DNA from: Fennellomyces sp. T-0311
Lineage: Eukaryota > Mucoromycota > Mucoromycetes > Mucorales > Lichtheimiaceae
NCBI GenBank assembly: GCA_025266875.1
Contig: JALLLT010000012.1
Span: 744,001-808,000, forward strand
Direction: 5' to 3'
DNA length: 64,000 bases
Shown: piece by piece, positions 1-12,351 of the stretch
How the letters are laid out: each line of letters opens with the position of its first letter
How positions within the stretch are numbered: the first letter of the stretch is position 1
Notes under the pieces: generated by a model
The model's database searches: none
Seen by the model: the letters and a program-made list of their open reading frames with translations, nothing else
What the model was told of the DNA's origin: nothing
Made by a program: the position numbers and the translations under genes

Positions 1-132
1 TACAAGAGGCGAAAGCTGTGGGAATACGGTCGTAGAGTGGACCTGAACAAGGATGCGTGGCATTTCATCGTTCGCGAGTTGTGTCGCATGGAGAATATTG
101 ACAAGCCAGTGAATCTAGGACTTGGATACTAG
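1..132 (+). CDS. 3' end of an unidentified protein gene
   Basis: An open frame runs from the first base of the window to a TAG at 130-132 and encodes the last 43 residues of a protein whose start lies outside. The tail is basic then mixed (begins YKRRKLWEYG, ends VNLGLGY) and has no motif I recognise. The codons look like ordinary coding sequence, and an AT-rich stretch with AATAAA-like words follows, as expected for a 3' UTR. The family cannot be named from this fragment, and the frame could be a terminal exon. Confidence 0.5.
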   Translation, partial: YKRRKLWEYGRRVDLNKDAWHFIVRELCRMENIDKPVNLGLGY

Positions 133-709
133 TTGTTATTTGCCTATAGAGTGTCTTTCTTTCGCTATGTAAATTACTCGTACTTTTTCTATTTGATTTT
201 ATTTTCCATTAAAAGGTTTTCATGTAGGCAAACGGCTGCGTCCATATCTCTAAGCATTTGGTGCCGCGTCGCGCCAGCTGCTTACCCGATGTCTTCTGCA
301 AATTGCATATGACTCAAGCTAAACTCCTTTTCAGTAAAAAAGATATAGCGCTTTGAGGCACAGCACCACGTTGAATATTTGACATCGACCAACATGAGTG
401 CTACGGTGGCGATCCGATTCGCTTGAAATTGTGAAGTTGTGTAACCTCTAACGCGCAATAAGGATGACGTTGGGTTTGCCGATATACCATGGTAGAGGAT
501 ACGCAGCAATTTGTCAGTACTACAGATGTGGATCCGGGAAAAACATCTGATGAGCTAAAGTTACGAATACCGCATATTTGTTGCCGTGCCAACGCAACAA
601 AAAATAGTGGCAGAATATTTTAGCCGTTCGTTTTCCTGTCTTTTCCCAACTGGAAACAAGCTTTGTCGGTCCCCTTCCACTCTTTTTCTTTTAACATTTC
701 AGTTGCTCG
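133..709. other. Intergenic region, no gene seen
   Basis: AT-rich spacer between the partial gene and the MTC6-like gene. Only short overlapping frames are present on both strands, none with family features. It should hold the 3' UTR of the left gene and the promoter of the right one. A T-rich tract lies just before the start at 710. Confidence 0.5.
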
Positions 710-2764
710 ATGAGGCCCATTGGGGTGCTATGGGTTCTGGTTCTGCTCATTTATGCAATAAACTTTAGCACGGCGCTAAATAAGCGAGTGCTGGTGCCGG
801 ACACATATACCGACAATACGCCGTACCAAGGACTACCTTTCGACTCAACGAACGTTACTACCCCGTTACGTACACAGCGCGATCTCTCTCTCAATGTCAC
901 GATCGATCGATTACTCTGGCCTGCACTCGACCTAAGCAGTGGCTATTTCGGCAATGACTTTTCGGCACAAAAGTTAAGTCATTTCGAACAGGTCATGTAC
1001 ATGGGTTACCGACGACTCGTTCTCGACCTCTATTGGGATTCCGATAAGCGTACCTGGCAACTATGTCCCGTCCATATACCCTCAGCTACAAAGCGCAGCA
1101 TCACCAGCTATAATGCGTCCCATATCGTAAGCAAAGTGGCGCCAGCAACAGATGATGTGTTAGTGGGTTCCTACAAGTGTGCTCCATCGTATACATTTGG
1201 TCATTTTATGGACACTATCAACAATTATCTCGTTGCAACCAATGCAGCAGTAATGCCATCCGAAACGAATTTGCTGTTTCTGGTGCTCAATTTGCATCAA
1301 CTTCAGAATGGAACTTGGGGTGGTGGAGTAGAAAGCAGCTTACGGGATATTATCCGGTCGGCAGTAGACGGTACAGATAGAAATACCTCGCGATTGTACA
1401 CGCCAAACGATTTAATTCGTGACCGACGGAATCTTACCGATTCGTTTGGTAACCAAGGTGTGCCGTATTATCATCCTTCCATTGACTCGGATACCGATGC
1501 TTGGACTTCTGCTTCAGCTTGGCCGACTTGGTTGTACTTGATACAGCGGGATATTCAGTTACTCGTGGGATTCGGTTATAATGATTTGCCGCCAAATACC
1601 AATTATAACGTGACCTATGATCAGGACACCATTTTCAACGCAACACAACTCGGTGCTGGGTGGTACATGAATGCAGTCAATTTGACCGATATGGAAGCCA
1701 TGAATTGGGCCGATTGTGCTAAACCTAGCAACACAACTTACGTATCGCCAAATGGTAATGAGACTGCTATATCAAGCGCACAACCGAATCCTGGTGATAC
1801 AATGTTGTCATGGTCATGGGCTTACATGAACGATCGTCAGGGGAACGCATTCTCGTACAACACTACGCTGCAAGCGGTAAGTATACCGTCCAATACCCGA
1901 TTTATATAAAATACTCATAAAATCAGGTCCAATGCGGTTACTCGCCTTATTTTACTATGCAAAATTACACACATGATCACGCCACGCATTCTCCAAACGA
2001 TACCAACCATCTAGCAGACAATGTCCTTGGGACGATATGGACATGGGATCTTGGAGAACCGCGAACGCTTTCGAATCCTCATTGCGCTATGATTCAACGA
2101 TGGAATGGACGGTGGAGAGCAGGTCTTTGTACCGAACTATTACGTGTGGCTTGTCGCCATGAAAAAGACCCCAACAAGGTGATTTATTTATTTCATATTA
2201 ACATTGCAAAGTGCTAAAATCCACGTTCTAGTGGATATTAACATCAACATATGTCTCGTACGACCGTGCATTCTCTGCTTGTCCGAACGAGTATGTATTT
2301 GACTGTCCACGAGTTGCACAACAGAACCGTGTTTTGCATCAAGTGCTTGAAGCCGACCTTGTTACGAATGGTGTCAAGGATGGTGGTGTGGATGAACTGC
2401 TGCATCACTTGTTTTGGATCAATTTGAATTCAGGCAATAGTGGCAACTGTTGGGTAGTCGGTTTTTCTCGGTGTTGGTGGATGGATGACGTAAGTCGATC
2501 CTTTTTATTTCTTACAACAACGATTTAATGGCAATTGCTTTTGTATAGAACGGTAATATGTTTCAAAAACTTATCCGGACATCGGCTGTGGCTGGCGTCA
2601 TTATCCTCATCATTTTTGTGATATTTGTTTGGATCAAATGCACAAGAGGATGGCGTAACCGAAAGGCGCAAAAACGTAAAAACTTTATTAAAGATCTGCT
2701 GGCCAGACGTGAATATACTACTGTACCTGTAAGCAATTCATCAAACGCAATAGCTGAAATATGA
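710..2764 (+). CDS. MTC6-like type I membrane protein (maintenance of telomere capping 6 family)
   Basis: Four exons join in phase: 710-1876, 1927-2178, 2232-2489, 2549-2764 (630 aa). The product starts with a signal peptide (MRPIGVLWVLVLLIYAINFS), has a long lumenal part rich in N-glycosylation sites, and ends with one membrane helix (about residues 569-588) and a basic cytoplasmic tail. The segments LVLDLYWDSDKRTWQLCPV and IWTWDLGEP match fungal MTC6 proteins as I know them. In yeast, MTC6 mutants were linked genetically to telomere capping, but a secreted or membrane protein of PLC-like phosphodiesterase type is the more direct reading. The introns (about 50-59 bp) have GTAAGT or GTGATT donors. 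The start is the first ATG giving a signal peptide. Family assignment is from recognition, not a search. Confidence 0.78.
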
Positions 2765-3069
2765 GGTTAACTTATTTTATGCCAGGCGTAATTCCCTTTA
2801 TTTAGACACAATTTTAATAAGTATCGTATAGCAGAAATTTAATTTAATAGATTTCCTTGATCAATTACCAGGTCGTACTCATAAGAAAGGAAGAGTGGAG
2901 AGAAAGACAGTGTGAGTCTAGGTTAGAGCTGTATCTTAGAGTTACATACGTACAAACTATTCAAAGCCTTATAGTTTAAAAATATTTCGATCACAATCTA
3001 GCAAATGGAATTAGAAACGTACATTGAAAATTTTGGCTACGTACCTACAAAGGCTAGTATGACTTCAAA
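2765..3069. other. Intergenic region downstream of the MTC6-like gene
   Basis: AT-rich, with several AATAAA or ATTTAA-like words that could serve as polyadenylation signals for the MTC6-like gene. No coding frame or repeat was recognised. It ends where similarity to the tricalbin gene begins. Confidence 0.4.
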
Positions 3070-3473
3070 GGTAGATTGGCAAGGATACCTCTCTTGGTAA
3101 ATGTGAAATCCCATTCAGTGGAGAACAGTTGGAGAGTCTCGATGTCAGGGACTTTGAGGTTCCTCTCAACAAGGGCGGTTTCATTGCGTGTCCGCATGCT
3201 TTGGCAACCACAACTCCTTGCACGCAAACGCACAGGTACTTCACTGTTCGGCTCCACTACCAAGATCTTCACATCGGCACCCGGCGCTGCCTTTGGCGTC
3301 GGCAAGGACGTTGTAGGTGCTGGATTCGGTGCTGGTACAAAGGTCATCGGTACCGGTGGCAAGGTGATTGGTGGTGGTGTGTCTGCCAAGGGTAGCGGTA
3401 TCTGCGACATTGGTCGTCCGGGCGGCGGTGGCAACAAGCGCGAAAAGTCCAGCGACTCTTTCGTTGATGAGCT
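3070..3473 (+). pseudogene. Tricalbin gene fragment, first part of an interrupted copy
   Basis: This stretch matches, in inverted orientation, the tricalbin gene around 13690-13300 nearly base for base. It encodes the linker after the fifth C2 domain: ...LRVRMLWQPQLLARKRTG... and the glycine-rich run GVGKDVVGAGFGAGTKVIG. Compared with the source it has an extra T near 3180 that shifts the frame, plus scattered substitutions, and it lacks upstream exons and a start codon. Similarity stops near 3464-3473 and resumes at 9072-9078 at the matching point of the source, so the copy was split by inserted DNA. It is a dead partial duplicate, not a gene. Confidence 0.85.
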
Positions 3474-6400
3474 ACGTACCCTTCTACTAATATGAACAAT
3501 GAGCTACTGATTTGAAACCCTTGGACTGGTGTTAGCATTGTTTTCTATGGTGTCCTAGAATGCGCTGTGCAGAGCATTTTCTTTAATGATGTATGTCTTC
3601 AACATCATCATCCACGTTAGTCAAGTACGTTAAGAATGTACGATCTGACATCCATAGTTCTGCTTGTACGATAACGCATGTATCGCATGATTTCAGGAAT
3701 CTGGCTACGTGCGATTAGATGCTGGTCATTTTGACTCAGTAGACTGGATATCCGAACTGTTTTTCTAGGCGAGAGCACAGAGGAACTATACTGGTTTGCA
3801 TTTGTCCCCTTTCAACTCATAAGTTTTGGAGCGTCTGCTTGTTCCTGTGTGCTATTATACTTAGTGTATTTGCTATAAAGTGCTTTTCATGAGTTAAAAC
3901 TATCCTGTATCCCACCATTTCTAGTGTTAGCATCACTGCATATCTCCCTTGAACTTTATGTATAACACTCAGTTTCAAACGTAAACCGAATTGAAAGAAA
4001 AAGAGTGTTGTCCGTTTTGCTGTGTGCCGGTATCGACGGAAGGCTGTATATATGATCTTGAATAAAATAAAAACCACAAAGAGAATAGGATATAGAGCCA
4101 AAGAAGGGGAAAGGATCTCACTTTGGGTCCCAACCTCAATGGGACTTGCCGTTACCATCACTCTGCGTTGGATTCCACAACAATACTTTTTTTTGGACGA
4201 CAATGCTATTTTATCACGCGACATCCCTCAATAATCCGCGCTGTATCATTATGCAGCAAGATCGCTTTTTGTTAAGACTTCCATCGTGAAGCAAAGTAAA
4301 GTTTCGCTTGGACAGGCAGGGATGGACGGTTTAATTTTGCCAAATGCAAATGTGAGCACCTTCTTCACCGGACGTTGCTTCAAGTGTGGGTCTTCCTCGC
4401 AATAATGGATAGTCTTCCGATCGGCATTGCCATTCAAAGCATAATGTCCTTCCCTGGTGCGTGAAACCTTTAAAACGTTCCGTGGCCCGTACAATGCAAA
4501 GAAGCAAGGCTTGGCCATAGCGGGAAAAATGGAGCTGAGGAAGTAGGTGGTGAAATGAAAAGGTGTGTCCCTCTTAGTGTTGGCCTAACGAAGCGTTGCC
4601 AACGGTTCACAGCGATCGAAAGTGAGGCTATCGTCTGCTTGCACTGGCTTTTCGACATTTAAAGGTGGCGACTAATACGAAGGAAGTTTGATAAGCATCT
4701 TAAAGATGTCTATGATAAACCGAATACTCCCCATACTTGCGTCGATTGACCAGTGTGAAAGATGTCAGACCTATCGCCGACCAGAACAGCGTAACGTTTT
4801 ACATCCAACACAGAGTCGAGTATAAGCGTCGGGTTATGTCGTAGACGACAGCTAGTGAATTCACTTGCATCGGATCATTCCTTGGTGATCACAAGCCCAG
4901 ATGACTGATCCGCCTTGAATGGTAGAGTAATGGACAAATGCCGTTCAATGGTGTGACATTGAGACGAAGAGACCAGTTGGAAGGCGACTGTCGCACTATT
5001 TTTACAGGGAGTCGAGTTGTTCTCAGCATACACACGGCGAGACAAGGAGACAGTGAACGTTTCATTTTTGTGCGACATTCGCTCTGTGTAAGCCAAACCA
5101 AAAAAAGTGAAGCTGCTCAGGTTACTGCAAGCGATGAACGCGCACGATGTGAACAGTGGGTGGGGATGGCAAGAACCAAAGTCAACCGCCCAGCAGGTTA
5201 CAGATCCGCTTACGTTGCCTGCCAACATTCTGACAGGCTCTGTCACGATAGCAACACTGGCTGACTGAAGGGTTGGTCAGGGCTGCTTATGTAATTTATC
5301 GTGAGGGTCCACTGTCAACAAGAAGTGCAAGCAAAGGATTCAATGATCGCGCAGAACTGACGAAAAAAGAGCCGAGGAATACACAACAGCTCCTCAGCAT
5401 GATTTAAACAAGATTTGGCTATAACGTCAGCACTCTCTGACCAAAAGTCTTTCGATGGCGAACATTGTTGTCGTAATGAATGTATGGCGATCGAGATCAC
5501 AGTTGTTTGTTGGAAAAACAGTGTCATAGAAGAAGTGCACGCCCCTTTAGAATCAAATTCGTCCGCCGCCATGCACAGCAGAAATGGCCCACTGCCAAGA
5601 AAAACGGCTATATATATGAAAAAATCGATTTGCTTGCTTTTGGGGTCATTCGATGCGGAAAGGATAGTTTTCCGATAGTAAAGGTGTCCGTTTTGAAAAC
5701 TGATCGGTAGGTTTTGCGTTATTCGTCGTCGCACTTCCTGAAATGGGACCAAACCCACAAATCGCAGTTAATACAGGGATAATCGGTTCAGCCGGCGTGG
5801 ACAAAAGAGAGGTCTGTGCACTGTACACCGTCCAGCGGACTTGTCGGTATGGCAGTAGTGTGGATCAGTAACGAAGACCAGCAAAAAAAAGCTACCTTTC
5901 AAGCCATACAGTCCTTTATTGCTCTTGCACACCGTTTGCTGCGGCCATGACTTGTTACTGTAAAACGTCATAGCCTGGGTGACTGTTGCTACATGTGAAA
6001 AAAAGGGGGACTGCTCGCTTTCAAAAAGGTATAAAAGGAGGTCAGAATCGGCAGCTTTTTTCTTTCTTTTCACAATAATCCCAAGAGAAAGTTATGCTCG
6101 AGGGAAACCACCAGGGTCTCCAGTAGCGAGATGGCACAGACAGATGAAGGGATAAACTTCCCCTTGCTCTTTGTTTGGTTGTGCTTCATTACTGTTGAGA
6201 TTCAAAAATACCGAAGCTGCTTTGGTGGCTGCTGGTCTTCCTTTGGACGGCTTGTCTTCTTTGGAGACTTGATCAACCTCCATGGAGACTTGCTGCTCTT
6301 CTGGGGACTGTAGCCTTCCTTGTGGAAGAAGCTGCTTCGGGGGATTATGGGAACTGGTGGCCCACGTATCCAATCAAACAAGAGAACGAAAAAAACTTAA

Positions 6401-9071
6401 TGGTCTTCTGAAGGCCTTTTAATTGGCTTGTTGTTCAAGTGACCCATTCCTGTTGGTGACGGTCACTCAGGGTCTCGATTCAATGAAGTCATTGCTTTTT
6501 TCCCACATGATCTGCGCGCTTACTACCCGATCGACGCGTAGTTTTTGCCACTTGCTGCTTACATTGATGTGATTTTCCCTAATAAAGTACAATCCGTGTC
6601 CGTTCCAGCCCTGCCCAAGCAAGCCCAATTTTCCTTTTTTGTGTGTAGGCTGTTTCTTTCACATGCGGTCATGACAAGCGAATCCAGTAAATGCGTTTGA
6701 TATAATCGTGGCGTTCGGTTTACGATGCTTTTCGAGTGAGACCTCGTTTACTACGTGAAGCTCGCTCGTACTGAGCACACTGGAATGCCTGGTTAAAGCG
6801 ACTTTCTCGAGTGTCTTCTTTGTTGGATCGCGCCCGGTAACAAAATGTCAGCTACCCTTGCCAAACCATATGACATGAACCTTGTTCGTTTTGACTGACA
6901 TAGACCGAGGCGAGTGGGGTGACGGTTCGATGAAGACATGCATGATTGTTCGTTGACACGCCGAGTTTATATCGAGCATGAATTCCGGAACAGCGTATCC
7001 TGTGCCAAGGACAGGTTATACGTAGCACGGAGCGCGAGTCACCCTTATCCCTCTAAAAAAAGAGTTCTGGGCCAGACGACAGAACAATCAGGCTCAAGCA
7101 AAACGCTCAGTTTCACTTTGCCTTGGCACCGTTGCCACACTAATCAATGTAGTAGAGCATGTCTGATAATTTGAATAGCGTTTGGATCTCTCTATGGAGA
7201 CCGCTACATGCTTGAAGACCTCTTCTTATGATTTGCCGGCACCGTGTTATGTCTGCGTTGCATTGATCGGCGTACTAGTAGCGGACTGGCACAAGCTGCT
7301 TGAAAAGAGAAGAACGGGACCCGCCTGACGATGACGAACGTTCATGATTGAGCCGTACGAGGGTGAATGTCATCACCAAAGCAGCTTCACGCGTCCAGCA
7401 AAACTGATCCAGCTCAATCTCATTGGATGCTCCTATGTCCAAGCACATGTCAAACAAAGGCTACAGCGCACAAGGCTGTACTTTTCCGGCACGCATCGGT
7501 GTAAATCGGAATCGACACCAAGTTGATGAAGGTACGTAAGCTCTACACAGATACGCTTTTGAACTGACTTAATTCGCATATCTTTGCGCAAACGAAAACA
7601 CGCAGCTATGCTCTTTTTGGCATGAAGTTACATATGCATGTATATAAGCACGCAAATTACAAGGTTTGATCTTGGTCTTCTTCTCGAATGTCCGACCTTT
7701 ATGCCTTGAATATCCGGACACTTTCCACCGGTCACATATTTTGTGGTCTATAGATTGTCAGAGCTCTCTGTGGAGCTCGATATTCGGTAAAACAACTGTC
7801 ACCCGGTAATTTACAAGAAATTTTAATACCCGTTTTTTGCCTCGTGAAACCACAAAAGCTGTTGAAAAGGTGAAGAAGTGGCGACCGCTTTATATACAAG
7901 AGAAAAAAGCTACCAACATCTGTCTACCAACCATCAGAAATTCTTTTTTCTCTTTGAGTACTGTGGGCTTACATCTCTTATAGCGCGTGTTACACCGGTG
8001 GGAGGAGTTCGACATTGCGGACAGCATCAGCTCGCGGTTGGCGGATTCGAAGATCTATGTGCGCAAACGTGTTAGTACGTATTCTGGCTGCTGCTTTGGC
8101 TGCTTTCAATTATGTGCTTGCCTCTTGCATTATCCCTAACTTGGTATTTTTCAGTTCTTTGCTCAAAAAAAGAAAGTATGATTAGATTGGGTACATTGAT
8201 TAGGTTAAGTACTTATTTGTTTCAACGCGAGAATAATTGCGATCTTTTACCATAAAAATCTACAGTGATTACTTATATTTCGACTATTAGAGACTACCAT
8301 AGCGAGGCGTGCGAAGGTATTAATAGTCGGAGTGACACCGACTGTCACTTTTTGTCACTGGCACAGACTCATTTCTATAGTACTTATAACTATCGTTTAG
8401 ATGCACCAAAAAGCAGACATAGTCGATAATACCGTGCGCCTCTTTAGGCTATCTAGTTTAACTAGTGCAGATTAGAGTTTCGCCCAGACAGAAATACACA
8501 CCAGACAAGTATCCTTCTGCAATATTCAACAAGGTTTTTCGACAGTTAAGTAACGAGACCCAAATAGTAGCTGATTTATTGGTATGTTGGATTATCACTT
8601 TAAATAATAATGGCGTATTCTCGGGTGGTTGGGACCAACGACATGGTTGTAAACCACATGAACTACTATGGTAACTAAGGTTATGCGAGTTTCACTAGGA
8701 TGCGCATGGTTATTACAAGGAACGCATGTCAAGAACAGGGATGGGGCTGTTGATCAAATAATTAATGTAACTCGTTGCCAATAAGCAAACAAGGATAACC
8801 AGGGTATATGTCATGATTACAGTATATGTTGTGGGTACAACACCTTCTATGGATTATGTGTGGCATTACTTAGTCTTGTTACTTCTATAATCTATGCACT
8901 CATGTCGAAAATAAATCATTCAACAAGTGTATGATAGTTAGGCGGTCTATGTGTTGGTATAGCGTAACTTTTAGCCTATCAATTTGGTGTATGCCATTCT
9001 AGCAATCTCGAGTGTAGATATGCGCACACAGGGTAATAGAAATGCCAAAATTATGTCGCTGCCGTGTCTTG
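3474..9071. mobile_element. About 5.6-kb insertion splitting the tricalbin copy; nature unknown
   Basis: The block is defined by the two halves of the tricalbin copy that abut it. A 6-bp word, TGAGCT, occurs at both edges (3468-3473 and 9072-9077). One copy of it bridges the two halves in the tricalbin reading frame, so it may be a target-site duplication. No terminal inverted repeats, long terminal repeats, reverse transcriptase, transposase or integrase frame could be recognised. Frames are short on both strands (the longest about 147 aa at 5315-5758). It could be a decayed or non-autonomous element, several nested insertions, or filler DNA captured during break repair. Confidence 0.45.
4249..4518 (-). 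CDS. Small open frame inside the insertion, unrecognised
   Basis: An 89-residue frame starts MAKPCFFALYGPRNVLKV and contains the basic stretch HLKQRPVKKVL. It has no family signature, signal peptide or membrane helix. Its codon choice looks somewhat more gene-like than neighbouring frames, but no conserved context supports it. It could be a remnant of a larger frame carried by the inserted DNA. Low confidence. Confidence 0.15.
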   Translation of the reverse strand: MAKPCFFALYGPRNVLKVSRTREGHYALNGNADRKTIHYCEEDPHLKQRPVKKVLTFAFGKIKPSIPACPSETLLCFTMEVLTKSDLAA

Positions 9072-9077
9072 TGAGCT

Positions 9078-9690
9078 TTCATTCATCAATCAATCCCAGT
9101 CTGTACCGGTTCCCATAGCGAACACAACCAGCACTGTGGATCAACGTGGCAGCATTAGTTCCATCATGTCTCCACAGTAACGCAACTTATCTGCAAAAGA
9201 CAAGTCTGGCACATCTGATCCCTATGCTCGTGTTCGCGTCGGCGGTCGCGTCGTTTTCAAGACCAAGACAGTCAAGAAGTCTCTGCAGCCAGAGTGGAAC
9301 GAATCGTTTACTACCAAGATCAGCGATGGCAAGTCATTGTTGGATATCAAGGTCAAGGATAAAAATACTTTGAGTGATGTGGATATCGGCGATTGCACTT
9401 TGGATGTGGCGGATTTGCTGCAATCTGGACAGACATTCGATGGCTGGCTGGCGTTGGAACCCAGTGGTAACGGCGAGGTCCATGTGCGAGTGGAAGTATC
9501 TTCCGAGGACAATATGTTCGGTAAGGTTTTTTTCCCCAATACCAATAAAAATATTTGCTCGTTTTCAAATTGTAAACTCTTGATGCACAAGAAGCAAGTG
9601 GAACGCAGCGTTCAGATATTGACTCTAGAACTTCTACCAACAAGTGCACTTATCTGTACTCTATTATTTATTTATCGTACGATGTTACAC
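9078..9690 (+). pseudogene. Tricalbin gene fragment, second part of the interrupted copy
   Basis: Inverted match to the tricalbin gene from about 13290 to 12570. It encodes the last C2 domain (KDKSGTSDPYARVRVGG in the source; the readable part here is LDIKVKDKNTLSDVDIGDC) and continues into the 3' untranslated region. Near 9175 it carries an in-frame stop and lacks about 45 bp present in the source. The C-terminal codons diverge after VEVSSE, and the 3' UTR similarity continues to about 9690. Together with 3070-3473 it is a copy of roughly 1.1 kb, terminal exon plus downstream sequence, placed opposite to the source. Confidence 0.85.
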
Positions 9691-10517
9691 TGATTCTATA
9701 CATTCATCATGTACGTACGTACCAGCACTTTTGTAGAGAAGTCAACCGCAGATCCAGTGATGTTAGATGTTAGGCTACCCAACTACACGGGAAAAGATTC
9801 AATTGGGTAATGACTTATTTTATGTTTTCTGTATCCTAACCAAGAAAAAAGATGGCTGCGTATGTACTGTAACAACACGTACACAGACTCCCTTTCTGCT
9901 TTTCAAATAGGAACACTTTGTCCAGCACATTTCTCACGACGAAGAGATACTTATGATAGCTCTTTCCACTTTATATGACGACTTTCTGCGAAGCGCCATA
10001 CGTACATATAGCTACGGGAATAGGTATTTGGCATGTGCCACTAACGGGTGCGCCAAGCAGTGCAATGAATAATCCAAATGCACCTTCAGGTAGAGCAGTA
10101 AGGGAAATCCGTTGCATATATAGGAAATGATTCGGTTGTTGAACACTTTTATAGCTACCCGTACGCATGTACCGATGCTTCAAAAGTATATGACCTTTCG
10201 TTCCCCAGCAGCGGATCTTCACTTTACCTACTGTAAATAGATCACAAAAAACTGAAGGATCTTATTACAGTTTGAGATCGTAACATGAGCAGGGATTTCT
10301 AGGCAAACCGTGCCTTTGCTGACAAGGTCTAATATCGCATATGTATAAGGTGTTCAAGAGCTTTGTTTAGTAAAAAAAAAGGCACTCGTGCGAAATACTG
10401 TACAAGCCAATTAAATGGCAACCGGAGCAACAATGCATGAAGAGTAAGATTAGGATGGAATGCGAAAAAGTGTAGAGTGAACGAAGAGAAAAGTACAAGG
10501 TAAAAGAGGGATAGCAT
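9691..10517. other. Intergenic region, no gene seen
   Basis: AT-rich spacer between the tricalbin relic and the 3' end of RPC25. Only short frames without family signatures occur. ACGTACGT-type words are frequent (for example 9712-9722). It should contain the RPC25 3' UTR. Confidence 0.4.
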
Positions 10518-11426
10518 TTAGCTTCCCCACCAGGAGAGCAAGCCGAGACCATCTTCCGAAATGGTGCACTAGATCATACCGTTAGCAACCGTCCTCCATA
10601 TACATTTCGTGATAAACTTACAGTTAATGCATACGGTGGTATTTTAGCAGAATTTGCCTGGAGATCGTTAGCCGCTTGAGCATCCGCTGCGGACTGTCGT
10701 CGTCCTGCATTAGCAGCCATATCTGCCGTGGGGGTCTTGTCTGAGAAAATCTCTCGTAAAACGCGAAACCGGATAGGCTCTTCAATATCCATATACAACT
10801 TATCGCCTTCGTAATTCCAAACCCAAACTTGTTCGGCAGGGTCACTAACCAACAATTTCCGTTAGTCACTGCTTTCATACTATATATATAACATACAATT
10901 CAGAGCCTGGTTGAAGTGCCGGTGCCGGGATATGGATATCATCGAAAAACCCCATCGTAACTAATATACTGCATGAGTTTCCCTCGTCTTTGAACTGAAG
11001 GTTCGTGTTGCTTCTACCTCGAACACCAGCAGGTGAACAGCTTGCAACGCGGCCGGTGAGTACCTCACCAACATACGGTCTGAAAATCACCAAGCGAAAC
11101 TTGGCTGGACGTCGTATTAAATCACGTGATCATTCCCATCAACTGTTTCCTTACCTTTCATATAACTGCATCCGTCCAGATGCAGAATGATACCTGGTAC
11201 TGTTTCGAGGATATCGTGAACGCAAATGCACAGGCCGACATCAGGTACGATCTGTAGTTTTTTTTGTAAGGAATGAATAAGGTTCTTGCATGAATCAGAG
11301 TAGGTGGAATTTAACCTTGTTGGCAAACTTGGTATTGAGCACTTCGGTTATGGCATCATTGTCCGATTTTCCAAAATTGCCAGGTTCGATTTTCACCGTG
11401 TCTTCTACTTGGGCCAGCAAGAACAT
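10518..11426 (-). CDS. RPC25: RNA polymerase III subunit Rpc25 (RPC8)
   Basis: Six exons in phase on the minus strand: 11426-11316, 11251-11155, 11104-11018, 10960-10897, 10844-10622, 10568-10518, giving 210 aa, the usual size. This subunit is the Rpb7-like stalk protein of RNA polymerase III, which pairs with Rpc17 and helps initiation at tRNA, 5S and U6 genes. The N-terminal half has the Rpb7-N type fold (MFLLAQVEDTVKIEPGNF, KFANK, VGLCICVHDILE). The C-terminal OB/S1-like half has VIFRPYVGEVLTGRV, MGFFDDIHIP, VWVWNYEGD and IRFRVLREIFSD, all typical of Rpc25. The protein ends GLGLLSWWGS. Introns are 50-64 bp. The start is the only ATG giving the conserved N-terminus. Confidence 0.93.
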
Positions 11427-12132
11427 GGCGTACAAAAAGAAAAGTGCAGCACACCGTCTCCGCTTGCATTGCAGCCGTAAATGATCGGTGGCTTATTCAG
11501 CACACTGCCCTGAATTGATCCCTTGACAACTGTTCAAACGTAGCATGAGATTACGTGGGGTTCTATACATACTTTATTTTGGCGCATAGAGTAAGTGCTG
11601 TTAAGGTTGCACGCCAATTTACTAGGTTACGTAGCTGCCGGTATATGGACCAATATGCACCGCTCACTTTACAGTCGAACTTGATTCTGTGCTCTTAGTA
11701 ATAGTATATCTGGTCCGAGATAGATGGTTACTTCTAATTGCGTGGGATGGTTTCTCGCTACAGTGCTATTAACCTCCGCTGCATGGTCTTTTACCGGCGT
11801 CACATAGCCTTTGCGATGCTATTGACGCAAGTGAAGGATCAAAAACGTCGTGTATATATAAAAGTCAGGGCAGTACCTGTGCATTGGGGTCGTCTATGAG
11901 TAACAGACTTTGTCCAAGATGGTGGAGGGAGTAAATTTGGTTGCTGTGTAAGCGAAATGCGCTTCTTAACCTGCGGCATACTACAACTGGTCAATGGCGC
12001 CCATCAGCCAACGGCAGAGACGGATGTTTTGCTTTCAAAGGCCATGTGAAGGCAGATAATCTTGATCACGACGCTACTGCTCATGATCAAAGATTCAAGC
12101 AGCGTTTAATCTTACAGTACCACGCTTAAAGA
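11427..12132. other. Region upstream of RPC25, no gene assigned
   Basis: This region should hold the RPC25 promoter. Short frames on the minus strand (for example 11700-12120) show scattered protein-like stretches but could not be joined into an open reading frame. I see no RNA gene or repeat. Confidence 0.3.
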
Positions 12133-12351
12133 TCAAAGGGACTGTGTCTCCTTCACTGGTACGAAAACACAAGACATAACCCTTGGGTGATAATAAGTGC
12201 TTGGCATCCCCTTCCTCCTTCCAATATGTACAGATACAGTGTGGGCATCATCCGTGGAACCAGGAGCCAGCGTATAAAGAGATTTAGCAAGTTGACGCTG
12301 ATAGAACCATGTCTCGACACGACTGAACAGGGTGCACAGAAATTTTGTCAT
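12133..12351 (-). CDS. Possible fragment of a spliced gene, unrecognised
   Basis: A 72-codon frame begins MTKFLCTLFSRVETWFYQRQ and continues LAKSLYTLAPGSTDDAHT. A GTATCT...CAAG interval could be removed as an intron after DDAHT, giving the plausible continuation GYVLCFRTSEGDTVPLIFKR, after which frames close. The residues look protein-like, but I cannot name a family or complete the gene at either end, so it may be a relic. It lies between RPC25 and the 3' end of tricalbin. Confidence 0.2.
   Translation of the reverse strand: MTKFLCTLFSRVETWFYQRQLAKSLYTLAPGSTDDAHTVSVHIGRRKGMPSTYYHPRVMSCVFVPVKETQSL

Noticed and set aside
5315..5758. 147-aa minus-strand frame in the insertion
   Set aside because: No recognisable domain and mixed composition; overlapping frames of similar length occur on the other strand.
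3474..9071. LTR retrotransposon
   Set aside because: No terminal direct repeats beyond 6 bp and no gag, protease, reverse transcriptase or integrase motifs.
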